This document shows, one piece after another, positions 7,437 through 15,264 of a stretch of DNA of 16,249 bases; the first letter of the stretch is position 1, and every line of letters starts with the position of its first letter. Both the position numbers and the translations under genes were made by a program. This DNA is from an uncultured Cytophagaceae bacterium. Lineage in GTDB: Bacteria > Bacteroidota > Bacteroidia > Cytophagales > Spirosomataceae. Location: the NCBI GenBank assembly GCA_903837305.1, contig CAILUB010000024.1, positions 1 to 16,249 of the forward strand, written 5' to 3'. The notes beneath the pieces were generated by a model that was not told the origin of the DNA, made no database searches, and saw only the letters and a list, made by a program, of their open reading frames with translations.

Positions 7437-10082
7437 ATGAAAAAATCAATTGCCATTCAATTACTAAATAAACGTAGCGCCTTGCTAGGTGTTTTACTTT
7501 ATATGTTAGGTTCTTATTCTGTTTCTGCTCAGATACTAGGTAGGACGAGAACCATATCAGCTGCACTTCCAGAAACGAGCTTTTCTTATGCTGATCCTAA
7601 GGAGTATACCATCGCAGTTATTCAAGTAACGGGTTCAAAGTACTATGATGGGACTTCCATGATTAATATTTCAGGACTTCAGGTAGGGGATAAAATTAAG
7701 ATTCCGGGGGATGCAATTGGAGCAGCGATTCGGAAGATTATGAATCAGGGTATTTTAGATGAGGTGCAAATACTTTCAACAAAAGTAGAAGAGGGTAAAG
7801 TCTGGTTAACGATCGAGTTAAAAGAGCGACCTCGTTTGTATTCAATTCAGTATACGGGAATTCGTAAAGGAGAAACTGAGACTTTGAATGAGAAGATGAA
7901 GACCTATAAAGGTAAGATCATCACAGAGACACTTCGTAAGAATTTAGAATTGACGATTCGTAAATATTACCAAGAGAAAGGTAAATTAAATGTCAAAACA
8001 AAATCAGTCATTAAAGTAGATTCAGTGCGGGGTAATAACGCCATTTTACAAGTGGCTGTTACGAAGGGGGAGAAAGTTAAAGTAAATAAAATTGTATTGA
8101 ATGGAATCGATCCTGAGTTTCGTTCTTTAATCTTAAGAAAGATTAAAAATACCAAGCAAATTCGTTTTGGGCGTGTATTTAAGCCTTCTAAATTTGTTCC
8201 TAAAAAATGGGATGAAGATAAAGAAAAGTTGCTAGCTGCCATGAACAAGCTAGGATACCGGGATTTTCAATTGCAATCAGATTCGGTCATTCGTTTCAAT
8301 GATAAATCTGTCAATTTAATATTAAGCTTAGTTCAAGGTAAGAAATATTATTACCGTAGTGTGCGATTTGAGGGCAATTATATCTATCCTGATTCTCTTT
8401 TGCGTGAAGTGTTAGGGGTGAAAAAAGGAGATGTGTACAACACGGAAGAATTAGATAAAAAAATGAACGCGAACCCAGGCGAGGATTTGAGTTCTGTTTA
8501 CATGGATAATGGGTATTTATTTTATCACGCAGAACCAGTAGAGTCGGCTATCGAAGGAGATTCAATTGACTTGACCATACGTATTTCAGAAGGGAAACAA
8601 GCGATAATTAACAAAGTGTCCTTGAACGGAAATACAAAGACATCAGATCACGTGGTCATGCGCGAGATACGTACGTTGCCTGGTCAAAAATTCAATAAAT
8701 CAGCTATCATTCGTACCGTGCGTGAACTTTCAACCATTGGCTATTTTAACCCGGAGAAGATAAACCCTAATCCAGTTCCCCGTCCTGATGGAACCGTGGA
8801 TATCGAGTATAATGTGGAAGAAAAACCTTCAGATCAAATTGAGCTCTCAGGTGGCTGGGGAGGTTACATTGGTTTTGTGGGTACGCTAGGTGTTGTGTTT
8901 AACAATTTCTCGGCTAAAAATATTTTAAATCTTAAGTCTTACCGGCCATTGCCTGCTGGAGATGGCCAAAAGGTAGCCATCCGTTTTCAAGCAAATGGAG
9001 CCTCCTTTCAAAACTATAGCCTTACCTTTACAGAGCCTTGGTTAGGTGGTAAGAGACCTAATTCCCTATCTATATCCCTGAATAGTAGCATTTCCTATCC
9101 TTATTTACTTCCCCAAGCAGGATTTAATAACTATAGCAACGGTGGTTTTGGCGGTGGTGGTTTCGGTGGTTTCGGCGGTTATGGAGGTGGTGGTTTTGGT
9201 ACAGGGGGGTTATATGGCGGTTTGAATAGTTTTTCTGTTCCGGACTCATTGACAGATGCTCACTTTAACGTAACCAGCTTGTCTGTAAGTTTAGGAAAAC
9301 GCTTAAAATGGCCGGATGATTATTTCTCATTAAGTCATTCGATTGCTTTTTCTCGTTTTGATGTGGACAGATATATGACATGGGCATACCCGCAGGGAAT
9401 CTCTACGTCAGTGACTTTTATGACGAACTTTTCGAGAAATAGTATTGACAATCCTACTTTTCCGCGTTCAGGATCTAGCTTCTCTTTATCAGGAACACTC
9501 ACACCTCCATTCGGGTTGTTAGGTATGAATAAGGATAATTTGTTGATTGAGTACCACAAATGGATGTTGGATGCGAGTTGGTTTAGTCCATTAGTGGGTA
9601 AATTTATCCTACATACACGTGCACACATGGGTTTCCTAGGATCTTACGGAGGCAAAGAAACCACCCGATTTGAACGTTTTGATTTAGGTGGTTCTGGAAT
9701 GGTGCAAGGTTTCTCTTTCAATCGGGATATCGTAGGTCTAAGAGGATATAAAGACCGTGTGATTGGGCCTTCAGGTTCTTATGGTAATGGAGGGGTTGCC
9801 TACAACAAGTTCGTAATGGAAGTTCGTTATCCTGTTTCATTAAATCCATCTGCAACGATTTTCGCCTTGGCATTTGCTGAGGGAGGGAATAACTTTTCTT
9901 CTTTGAGCGAATATAGTCCGTTCAAATTGTATAAATCAGCAGGAGTTGGCGCACGTATATTCATGCCTGCTTTTGGTATGATCGGTATAGATTATGGTTT
10001 TGGCTTTGATAAGCCACGTCCAGGAGATTCTGATTTTGGTCAACAAGCATTCACGTTCTCGATTGGACAACAAATTAGATAA
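7437..10082 (+). CDS. bamA: Outer membrane protein assembly factor BamA (Omp85)
   Basis: The central Omp85 insertase that folds beta-barrel proteins into the outer membrane. The 881-residue product has a signal peptide (cleavage near SVSA-Q, residue ~31). A series of POTRA domains follows up to about residue 470; recognisable pieces are VQVTGSKYYD-like strands, RFEGNYIYPDSLLREVLG and NKVSLNGNTKTSDHVVMREI. The C-terminal half is the 16-strand barrel, with the TFTEPWLGGKRP turn and the loop-6 motif LRGY (Arg769-Gly770-Tyr771, equivalent to the conserved VRGF). A very glycine-rich segment of about 30 residues (about 566-596, repeats of GGFGG/GGYGG) sits between two barrel strands; from strand topology it is probably an extracellular loop. 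The C-terminus ends FSIGQQIR rather than the classic final Phe. It lies between uppS and two OmpH chaperone genes, as in other Bacteroidota. Confidence 0.96.
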   Translation: MKKSIAIQLLNKRSALLGVLLYMLGSYSVSAQILGRTRTISAALPETSFSYADPKEYTIAVIQVTGSKYYDGTSMINISGLQVGDKIKIPGDAIGAAIRKIMNQGILDEVQILSTKVEEGKVWLTIELKERPRLYSIQYTGIRKGETETLNEKMKTYKGKIITETLRKNLELTIRKYYQEKGKLNVKTKSVIKVDSVRGNNAILQVAVTKGEKVKVNKIVLNGIDPEFRSLILRKIKNTKQIRFGRVFKPSKFVPKKWDEDKEKLLAAMNKLGYRDFQLQSDSVIRFNDKSVNLILSLVQGKKYYYRSVRFEGNYIYPDSLLREVLGVKKGDVYNTEELDKKMNANPGEDLSSVYMDNGYLFYHAEPVESAIEGDSIDLTIRISEGKQAIINKVSLNGNTKTSDHVVMREIRTLPGQKFNKSAIIRTVRELSTIGYFNPEKINPNPVPRPDGTVDIEYNVEEKPSDQIELSGGWGGYIGFVGTLGVVFNNFSAKNILNLKSYRPLPAGDGQKVAIRFQANGASFQNYSLTFTEPWLGGKRPNSLSISLNSSISYPYLLPQAGFNNYSNGGFGGGGFGGFGGYGGGGFGTGGLYGGLNSFSVPDSLTDAHFNVTSLSVSLGKRLKWPDDYFSLSHSIAFSRFDVDRYMTWAYPQGISTSVTFMTNFSRNSIDNPTFPRSGSSFSLSGTLTPPFGLLGMNKDNLLIEYHKWMLDASWFSPLVGKFILHTRAHMGFLGSYGGKETTRFERFDLGGSGMVQGFSFNRDIVGLRGYKDRVIGPSGSYGNGGVAYNKFVMEVRYPVSLNPSATIFALAFAEGGNNFSSLSEYSPFKLYKSAGVGARIFMPAFGMIGIDYGFGFDKPRPGDSDFGQQAFTFSIGQQIR

Positions 10083-10084
10083 GC

Positions 10085-10669
10085 ATGATGCGGTTTTGGT
10101 TGACAGGTATTGTTATTTTATTGTTTCTGAGCCCTTCCAATGCTCAGAAATTCGGATATGTCGACACGGAATTCATCACATCTAAAATGCCCGAGTATGC
10201 TAAAGTTCAACAACAAATTGAACAGAATACAAAGACTTGGTTAAGCGATGTTGAAAAGAAAAAGCAAGAGCTGGAGAAGTTAGAAAAAGAATATAAGTTA
10301 GAAGAACTATTGCTAACGGAAGATTTAAAGCAGCAACGATTAGCAGCTATTCAATCAAAAAGTAAAGAATCGAAGGCTTTCGAAAATCAAGTTTTTGGTG
10401 TGGAGGGGGATTTATTCAAATTAAAGCAAACGGCTTATAAATCCATTTTAGATCAAATCTCTAAAGCAATTGAAAAAGTAGTCAGAGCAAAGCGCTTAGA
10501 TTTTATTTTTGATAAGGCAAATGATGGGTTGGTATTATTGTATACAAATCCAATTCATGACTATTCAGATTATGTTTTAGAAGAATTAGGGGTGGAGTTA
10601 GATCCTAATTTGGTAGAAAAAACAAAGAAAGAGGAGGCGCAAGAGCAGAAAAGTCCTAAAAAGAATTAA
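10085..10669 (+). CDS. OmpH/Skp family periplasmic chaperone (first copy)
   Basis: A Skp-like periplasmic holdase that escorts unfolded outer-membrane proteins to BamA. The N-terminus is a signal peptide (WLTGIVILLFLSPSNA, cleavage before QKFGYVDTEFI). The mature protein starts with the OmpH beta strand GYVDTEFITSKMPEYAKVQQ. A long charged coiled coil follows (about residues 45-115, rich in K/E/Q with heptad leucines). It ends in the conserved IEKVVRAKRLDFIFDKANDGLVLLYTNP segment and an E/K-rich tail. It starts two bases after the bamA stop, so coupled translation is likely. Two adjacent ATG codons (10085 and 10088) could serve as start; I kept the first. Length 194 is typical. Confidence 0.93.
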   Translation: MMRFWLTGIVILLFLSPSNAQKFGYVDTEFITSKMPEYAKVQQQIEQNTKTWLSDVEKKKQELEKLEKEYKLEELLLTEDLKQQRLAAIQSKSKESKAFENQVFGVEGDLFKLKQTAYKSILDQISKAIEKVVRAKRLDFIFDKANDGLVLLYTNPIHDYSDYVLEELGVELDPNLVEKTKKEEAQEQKSPKKN

Positions 10670-10715
10670 TTTTACCCTAAATAAAAAAGAGAACACAAAC
10701 AAATTATTAATACAC

Positions 10716-11324
10716 ATGAAAAATAAGTTTATTTTGGCCGCAGGCCTACTTTTCGGATTAGCTGCGTTGCCTGCTACGGCTCAAGTAAAAATCGGATTCA
10801 TCTACCAAGAAAAAATCTATAGCCAAATGCCAGAGGCTAAGCAAGTAGAGGAAGATTTGAAAAACACAGAGAAGCAATACCAAACATTGATTCAAGGAAA
10901 AATCAAAGATTTCCAAGATAAAGCAGCGGTGTACGAGAAGTTACCAGCTAACACTTCTGATATCATCAAACAAGACAAAGAAAAGGAATTACAAAACTTA
11001 CAAACTTCGATTCAAGAGTTCCAGCAAAACGCGCAAACTTCGATTCAAAAGAAGCAAGCTCAATTATTGCAACCTATCGTTAAGAAGATTGAAGAAAACA
11101 TGCACGCTGTAGCGAACGAGAATGCTTATACATTCGTGTTTAACAACTACGAGCCAGGAACAGGTGCTAATCCTGTACTATTACACTTCCCTGCGGAGGC
11201 TGATATCTCAGACTTAGTTTTGAAGAAAATGGGAATTACACCACGTCCAGCAGGTGCTCCAGCTCCAGCGGCAGCGGCTCCAGCGGCAGCGCCAGCAGCT
11301 AAGCCAGCAGCTCCTAAGAAGTAA
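10716..11324 (+). CDS. OmpH/Skp family periplasmic chaperone with Ala/Pro-rich tail (second copy)
   Basis: A second Skp-like chaperone, paralogous to the preceding gene. Its signal peptide (MKNKFILAAGLLFGLAALPATA) is followed by VKIGFIYQEKIYSQMPEAKQ, a coiled-coil region with many Gln/Lys/Glu (about residues 45-130), and the closing module ENAYTFVFNNYEPG...VLLHFPAEADISDLVLKKMGI. From about residue 177 the protein ends in a low-complexity Ala/Pro tail (PAGAPAPAAAAPAAAPAAKP), probably a flexible extension not needed for the Skp fold. Part of the tail is encoded by an exact 15-bp tandem duplication at 11262-11291. It is 46 bases after the first ompH gene and is the last gene of the unit before the terminator at 11345. 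Tandem ompH genes after bamA are usual in Bacteroidota. Confidence 0.93.
   Translation: MKNKFILAAGLLFGLAALPATAQVKIGFIYQEKIYSQMPEAKQVEEDLKNTEKQYQTLIQGKIKDFQDKAAVYEKLPANTSDIIKQDKEKELQNLQTSIQEFQQNAQTSIQKKQAQLLQPIVKKIEENMHAVANENAYTFVFNNYEPGTGANPVLLHFPAEADISDLVLKKMGITPRPAGAPAPAAAAPAAAPAAKPAAPKK
11262..11291 (+). repeat. Exact 15-bp tandem duplication in the ompH tail
   Basis: GCTCCAGCGGCAGCG occurs twice in a row, in frame, each copy encoding APAAA. This is a small duplication of the kind that lets Ala/Pro tails grow or shrink. Confidence 0.9.
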
Positions 11325-11344
11325 TTCTTGCCGTTTTTATAAGG

Positions 11345-11374
11345 AAACCTGATCGGAAACGGTCAGGTTTTTTT
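11345..11374 (+). terminator. Rho-independent terminator after the uppS-bamA-ompH unit
   Basis: AAACCTGA (11345-11352) pairs with TCAGGTTT (11363-11370), extended by a T-G wobble and a C-G pair around the loop GGAAAC, and is followed by a T run to 11374. It lies between converging genes and its last bases overlap the stop codon of the minus-strand permease. In the opposite direction the hairpin is followed by few T residues, so it may stop minus-strand transcripts less well. Confidence 0.85.
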
Positions 11375-12104
11375 ATGTCCTGAAATATTGAATAGTTTGT
11401 AAAATTGTAATGGTTCCGATGACTCCTAAGACCACATAGTGAAAGTATTTTTCCGGAAGGTAAGCAAGTACCTTTTTCCCTAAATAGGAGCCTAAAATCG
11501 CAATAATAATGAGAAATGGGATAAATACGATATGTTCCTGTTGGAAATAACCTTGCAAAATATAGACCACAGCTCGACTCGAATCCACTCCCAAGTCAAT
11601 TAGTGCAGAAGTAGCAATGAAGATATCTTTCTCTAGGCCAAAGGCCGCCAGTGTAATGCCTCTAATTGCGCCACCTGTTCCGATGAGACCAGCCATAAAA
11701 CCTGAAATCACTCCGCCAGTATAGAGATTAAAATTAGTTTGCTTAATCTTTTTGCCAGCTCCCGAAATGAGTAAAATCGTTAACCCCAAGATGATCAAAT
11801 TCATACTTAACTCAATTTCTTTCAGCGGGATTACTGATGTCAGATAGGCACCTAGAATAACGAATAGGACCGCTGGGATACCTAGTTTGAGGGCAATATT
11901 TCTATTGATACCTTTTTGGAAAAGAAAAATCTTAGAGAGATTACTAAAAACGTGGAAGACGGCTGTGATACCTAATACCAGCTTAAAATTGATGAATATA
12001 GAAGCTAAAGGCACAAACAAAATTGATGAGCCAAAACCGCTTATCGTTCCGATGATTTCTGCAAGTAGAGCTAATAAAAAGAATAAATAGTAGCCCTTAT
12101 CCAT
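11373..12104 (-). CDS. TauE/SafE (sulfite exporter-type, DUF81) permease
   Basis: A 243-residue integral membrane protein with about 7-8 hydrophobic helices. It begins YYLFFLLALLAEIIGTISGFGSSILFVPLA, where the glycine-rich GTISGFGSSI turn and the internal repeat FMAGLIGTGGAIRGI are typical of the TauE/SafE family. Members move small organosulfur or organic anions (sulfite, sulfoacetate and others); the substrate here cannot be read from the sequence. The ATG at 12104 is one base past the lspA stop, so it is the third gene of the proline dehydrogenase-lspA unit. The last codons run into the terminator hairpin at 11345-11374. The family call is firm, the substrate unknown. Confidence 0.9.
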   Translation of the reverse strand: MDKGYYLFFLLALLAEIIGTISGFGSSILFVPLASIFINFKLVLGITAVFHVFSNLSKIFLFQKGINRNIALKLGIPAVLFVILGAYLTSVIPLKEIELSMNLIILGLTILLISGAGKKIKQTNFNLYTGGVISGFMAGLIGTGGAIRGITLAAFGLEKDIFIATSALIDLGVDSSRAVVYILQGYFQQEHIVFIPFLIIIAILGSYLGKKVLAYLPEKYFHYVVLGVIGTITILQTIQYFRT

Positions 12105-12105
12105 C

Positions 12106-12684
12106 TTATTGGTCCTGTAATATGAACTTGTTTTGAAATAACAAAATAGACATTACACCACAAAAGATCGCTGCATCTGCAAAATTAAAGATGGGTGTGG
12201 AATAATAAGACCCGCCCCAAAGTGGAATCCAGGAAGGCAATGGGCCCTCATAAAAATCTGCAAAAAACATATCGATTACTTGACCGTGAAACCATCTCAT
12301 CGGTGCTCCAGCCGGGGCATTTTGGAATATAACCCCATAAAATACGGAGTCAATTAAATTGCCAATGGCGCCCCCTAATATCAATGCAACTGAAACCAAA
12401 AGTCCCGTTGGGCTTTTTTTCATAGTCAAAGAGTACAAGTAATACCCAATGGCGAGCATGGCTAAAATGCGGAAGCTTGTTAAGATTAACTTTCCCCAAA
12501 TAGATCCAATTTGAATTCCAAATGCCATCCCCGGATTTAAGGTATAATGTAGTTTGAAGAAGTCCCCAATAATTGGAATTTGGCCAAAATAACCTGGCTC
12601 CATCCAGGTATGAACAGCTATTTTAATTCCCTGATCTAGGGCAATAATCAATAAACTTAAAAGGAAATAGCGGTAATTTTTCAT
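12106..12684 (-). CDS. lspA: Lipoprotein signal peptidase (signal peptidase II)
   Basis: An inner-membrane aspartyl protease that removes the signal peptide from diacylglyceryl-modified prolipoproteins. Visible motifs are LDQGIK (Asp17), NPGMAFGI (50-57), GGAIGNLIDSV (104-114), VIDMFF with catalytic Asp138, and FNFAD with catalytic Asp170. Both catalytic aspartates are present. The protein is 192 residues, longer than the ~160 of E. coli; the extra sequence is mainly a periplasmic loop near 119-165 (FQNAPAGAPMRWFHGQ and PLPSWIPLWGGSYY), a form I associate with Bacteroidota. Four hydrophobic helices are evident. The ATG overlaps the proline dehydrogenase stop as ATGA, so translation is probably coupled. 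Pairing with proline catabolism is not functionally obvious and may only reflect operon packing. Confidence 0.96.
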   Translation of the reverse strand: MKNYRYFLLSLLIIALDQGIKIAVHTWMEPGYFGQIPIIGDFFKLHYTLNPGMAFGIQIGSIWGKLILTSFRILAMLAIGYYLYSLTMKKSPTGLLVSVALILGGAIGNLIDSVFYGVIFQNAPAGAPMRWFHGQVIDMFFADFYEGPLPSWIPLWGGSYYSTPIFNFADAAIFCGVMSILLFQNKFILQDQ

Positions 12685-13880
12685 GCGTCGTTTCGGCGGT
12701 TTACTTCTTTTTGTAATAGGGCAAATTCGCGAGAAGTTTGTCCAGCAATAGAACTATTTTCCTCTGCGCGTCTAAATAGGTAGGGCATTACTGCATCCAC
12801 TGGTCCATATGGCACGTATTTCGCCACATTATAACCTGATGCGGCTAAATTGTAGGAGATATTGTCAGACATGCCCAGTAATTGTGCGAAGTAGATATTC
12901 GGGTGATTGGATGGAATTTTTAATTCATTCATGGCATCGCACAGTAGCAAACAGCTTGCTTCGTTATGGGTCCCCATGCAAAAATGCACGTTCTCCACAT
13001 GAGCAAGGCATAATTTAACGCCTAAATCGTAGTCGCGATCCGTATCTTCTTTACATACGTGTAGAGGCTCTGAATATTCATCTTCGTGCGCTTTTTGACG
13101 TTCTTTTTCTAAATAGGCCCCGCGCACTAACTTCACTCCTAAGTAATACTTGTTTGCCTCAGCCGCCGCGATGGCACCCTCTAAATTCGCCAGCATGTCA
13201 TGGCGGTACATCTGAAAGGTATTGTAGATGATAGCTGTTTTTTGGTTGTATTTAGCCATCATTTCATAGGTTAAACGGTCGATAGTCGTTTGTATCCAAC
13301 TCTCCTCTGCATCGATGAAAAGTCTCACCTGTAAAACGTGTGCTAGATCGCATATCTCGATTAGCAACTCTTTACTGTGATCGAATAATTCCTTTTCTTC
13401 CTCCGTTAATTCTGCCTCGGTTTGTGCTTTTTCCAAAAGCTCTGATTGAAAGATTCCCGTTAACTTAAAAACGGCAAAAGGAATGGCAGGATTTTCCGCA
13501 GATTTACGGATCGTTTTAAGGATTTCATCCTTGGTTTTTTGGAATGATTTTTCACTTTCTTCTCCCTCAACAGAGTAGTCTAGAATTGTTCCAATTTTTG
13601 CCTTTTCAAGTTCTTGAATCGTTGATTCACAGCCATCTATGGTTTCACCACCACAAAATTGGGCGAAAATCGTGCTTTTTATTACTTTTTTGACCGGAAA
13701 ATGCAGGAAAAGAAATAATTTGATGAAAAAAGTGCCTAAATTTACCAACCAATTTTGGTTCATTGCAGCAAAAATCCAATAGGACTTCTTCAACTGAAAA
13801 TCGTCTTTCGAAGCAAAGGCTATTTTAGTATCCTCAAATGATAAAGTAACTGAGGGAATTGTTGATGATTTTTTTGTCAT
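12681..13880 (-). CDS. Proline dehydrogenase (FAD-dependent)
   Basis: Oxidises proline to pyrroline-5-carboxylate with FAD, the first step of proline use. It is a monofunctional enzyme (399 aa from ATG 13880), not a PutA fusion. Family features are IGTILDYSVEGEES in the first barrel strand, VRLFIDAEESWIQ, AIIYNTFQMY, KLVRGAYLEKER, GTHNEAS, and the C-terminal YVPYGPVDAVMPYLFRRAEEN; the two arginines and the glutamate in RRAEE match the proline carboxylate-binding set of PutA. The N-terminal ~90 residues are less conserved and contain a hydrophobic stretch (LGTFFIKLFLFLHF) that may contact the membrane. An in-frame TTG at 13901 would give 406 aa. I reject it because it coincides with a -7 element, and the downstream ATG opens a plausible N-terminus. 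The gene heads the unit with lspA and the TauE-type permease. Confidence 0.95.
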   Translation of the reverse strand: MTKKSSTIPSVTLSFEDTKIAFASKDDFQLKKSYWIFAAMNQNWLVNLGTFFIKLFLFLHFPVKKVIKSTIFAQFCGGETIDGCESTIQELEKAKIGTILDYSVEGEESEKSFQKTKDEILKTIRKSAENPAIPFAVFKLTGIFQSELLEKAQTEAELTEEEKELFDHSKELLIEICDLAHVLQVRLFIDAEESWIQTTIDRLTYEMMAKYNQKTAIIYNTFQMYRHDMLANLEGAIAAAEANKYYLGVKLVRGAYLEKERQKAHEDEYSEPLHVCKEDTDRDYDLGVKLCLAHVENVHFCMGTHNEASCLLLCDAMNELKIPSNHPNIYFAQLLGMSDNISYNLAASGYNVAKYVPYGPVDAVMPYLFRRAEENSSIAGQTSREFALLQKEVNRRNDA

Positions 13881-13898
13881 TTGTGCTAAAAATTGATG

Positions 13899-13906
13899 CA
13901 AATATA
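13899..13906 (-). promoter_or_regulatory. Candidate -7 element for proline dehydrogenase (TATATTTG)
   Basis: On the minus strand this reads TATATTTG, an exact TAnnTTTG match 19 bases before the ATG at 13880, giving a leader of roughly 12 nt. It overlaps the alternative TTG start, which argues against that start. No clear TTTG is seen at the -33 position. Confidence 0.4.
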
Positions 13907-13952
13907 ATTGAAATATTACCGATTGCTTAAGAAAAAAATAAACAAATAAATA

Positions 13953-13968
13953 GGGGGCGAAAGTCCTC
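13953..13968 (+). promoter_or_regulatory. Small hairpin with GAAA tetraloop in the aroG leader
   Basis: GGGGGC (13953-13958) can pair with GTCCTC (13963-13968) through four G-C and two G-U pairs around a GAAA (GNRA) loop, 18 bases before the ATG. It stands out as a GC-rich island in a very AT-rich leader. Function unknown; it is too close to the start codon to ignore, but no antiterminator partner or T run is seen. Confidence 0.4.
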
Positions 13969-13986
13969 GTTAACCTTCAGAATATT

Positions 13987-15081
13987 ATGAATGCCAATTT
14001 AGACATTGTACCAATGCAAGACTGGATTCAGACAAACGGAAAACCCTTAATTATTGCGGGTCCATGTTCAGCTGAAACAGAAGAGCAAGTATTAGAAACC
14101 GCTCGCCGTATCAAAGCGGAGGGTTATGCTCACATCATGAGAGCAGGTGTTTGGAAACCTCGTACACGTCCAGGCAGTTTTGAAGGGATGGGAGAACCAG
14201 CTTTAAAATGGTTAGTAGAAGCGAAGAAAGAAACAGGTTTGCCACTAGCTATTGAGGTAGCTACGCCAGAGCACATCGAATTAGCCTTGAAATATGGCGT
14301 TGATGTTTTATGGATCGGTGCTCGTACCACGGTTAACCCGTTTAACGTACAAGATTTAGCGGATGCTTAGAAAGGAGTAGACGTTCCTGTACTTGTAAAG
14401 AATCCAGTAAATCCAGACTTAGCTCTTTGGGTAGGTGCTTTCGAGCGTCTTCAAGGATCAGGTATTAAGAAATTAGGAGCGATCCACCGTGGTTTCTCTA
14501 ACGCACAAGAAACGAAATACCGTAACTCACCTATGTGGGCGATGGCAGTTGAATTAAAGCGTTTGTTCCCTCAAATGCCATTAATCGGCGACCCATCTCA
14601 CATGGCTGGAAAGCGTGCGTTATTGATGGAGTTGTCTCAACGTATTTTGGATTTGAACTACGATGGTATGATCATCGAAACTCACCGCGATCCAGATGCA
14701 GCTTGGTCAGATGCTTCACAACAAGTTACTCCTGAGAAATTAGGCGAAATGTTACGTGATCTAGAAGTTCGCAATGCGAGCTACGGCGCAGACTTCTCTG
14801 ATGAATTAGCGAGTCTTCGTGAGAAAATCGACAACATTGACCGCGAACTATTAGAAGTTATTGCAGCTCGTATGTCTGTGGTGGAGAAATTAGGCGAATA
14901 CAAGCGCGATAATAACGTGGCGGTATTGCAATTAGATCGTTGGAAGCAATTACATAACGATCGTGCTAATCAGGCCAAAGGCTTAGCTTTATATCCAGAA
15001 TTCGTAGAAGAACTATTCAAATTAGTTCACTTAGAGTCTATCCGTAAGCAAACGGAAGTGATGAATAATGCAACAGCATAA
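13987..15081 (+). pseudogene. Bifunctional DAHP synthase / chorismate mutase, interrupted by an in-frame TAG
   Basis: Condenses PEP and erythrose-4-phosphate to DAHP (entry to aromatic amino acids) and, through a fused domain, converts chorismate to prephenate. Residues 1-~262 are the KDOPS-like (type I beta) DAHP synthase barrel: GPCSAE (25-30), RAGVWKPRTRPGSF (52-65), LWIGARTTVNPFNVQ (108-122), VLVKNPVNPD, KKLGAIHRGFS, GDPSHMAGKR, IIETHRDP. Residues ~272-358 are an AroQ-type chorismate mutase (LREKIDNIDRELL, then RMSVVEKLGEYKRDNNVAV). The frame is continuous for 364 codons except for TAG at 14368-14370 (codon 128), between ADA and KGVDVPVLVKNP, where relatives usually have Leu. One base (TTG to TAG) explains it; no frameshift is present. 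Both halves otherwise look fully constrained, so this is a very recent mutation, a sequencing error or readthrough. If the stop is real, neither domain can form. Confidence 0.9.
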
Positions 15082-15123
15082 TTAGTCCGAAGTCCGGAGG
15101 AAATGAGTCCGGAGGATTTTATT

Positions 15124-15155
15124 AAAAATGGGGCCCTTAAAAGGTCCCATTTTTT
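15124..15155. terminator. Strong bidirectional terminator after DAHP synthase-chorismate mutase
   Basis: AAAAATGGGGCC (15124-15135) pairs with GGTCCCATTTTT (15143-15154), a 12-bp stem with one G-U wobble and loop CTTAAAA, followed by T at 15155. The A and T runs at both ends allow termination in both directions, so it can also end the minus-strand DMT transcript. Confidence 0.9.
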
Positions 15156-15174
15156 GTTTAAAGCATAATTTATT

Positions 15175-15209
15175 TAAAGTATAAAGCATAAAGAATAAAG
15201 CATAAAGAT
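15175..15209 (+). repeat. 7-bp tandem array, five units of TAAAGNN
   Basis: TAAAGTA, TAAAGCA, TAAAGAA, TAAAGCA and TAAAGAT follow one another without gaps. A related TTAAAGCATAA lies just before the array at 15158-15168. The constant part is TAAAG, with most of the variation at position 6. A candidate variable-number repeat. Confidence 0.9.
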
Positions 15210-15233
15210 TGAATCCGCGAATCGGATGCAATC
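15207..15233. repeat. Imperfect palindrome / hairpin GATTG-A-ATCCG...CGGAT-G-CAATC
   Basis: Two 5-bp stems (GATTG/CAATC and ATCCG/CGGAT) are separated by one A/G mismatch and closed by loop CGAAT. On the minus strand it is followed by TTTATGCTTTATTC, so it could act as a weak terminator for the DMT gene, but there is no clean T run. Confidence 0.65.
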
Positions 15234-15264
15234 ATGAAATGTCCCTCCGGACTCAATCCCTCCG

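Noticed and set aside
14533..15081. A separate gene starting at ATG 14533
   Set aside because: It is the same frame as 13987-14370, begins inside the DAHP synthase barrel and would lack the active-site half. It is the remainder of the interrupted gene.
13987..15081. Genetic code with TAG reassigned
   Set aside because: TAG ends uppS (7418-7420) and the DMT gene (15276-15274) at positions that fit the family lengths, so general reassignment is unlikely.
15158..15209. CRISPR-like or phage-attachment interpretation of the TAAAGNN repeats
   Set aside because: Units are 7 bp and contiguous, with no spacers, no cas genes and no integrase or tRNA nearby.
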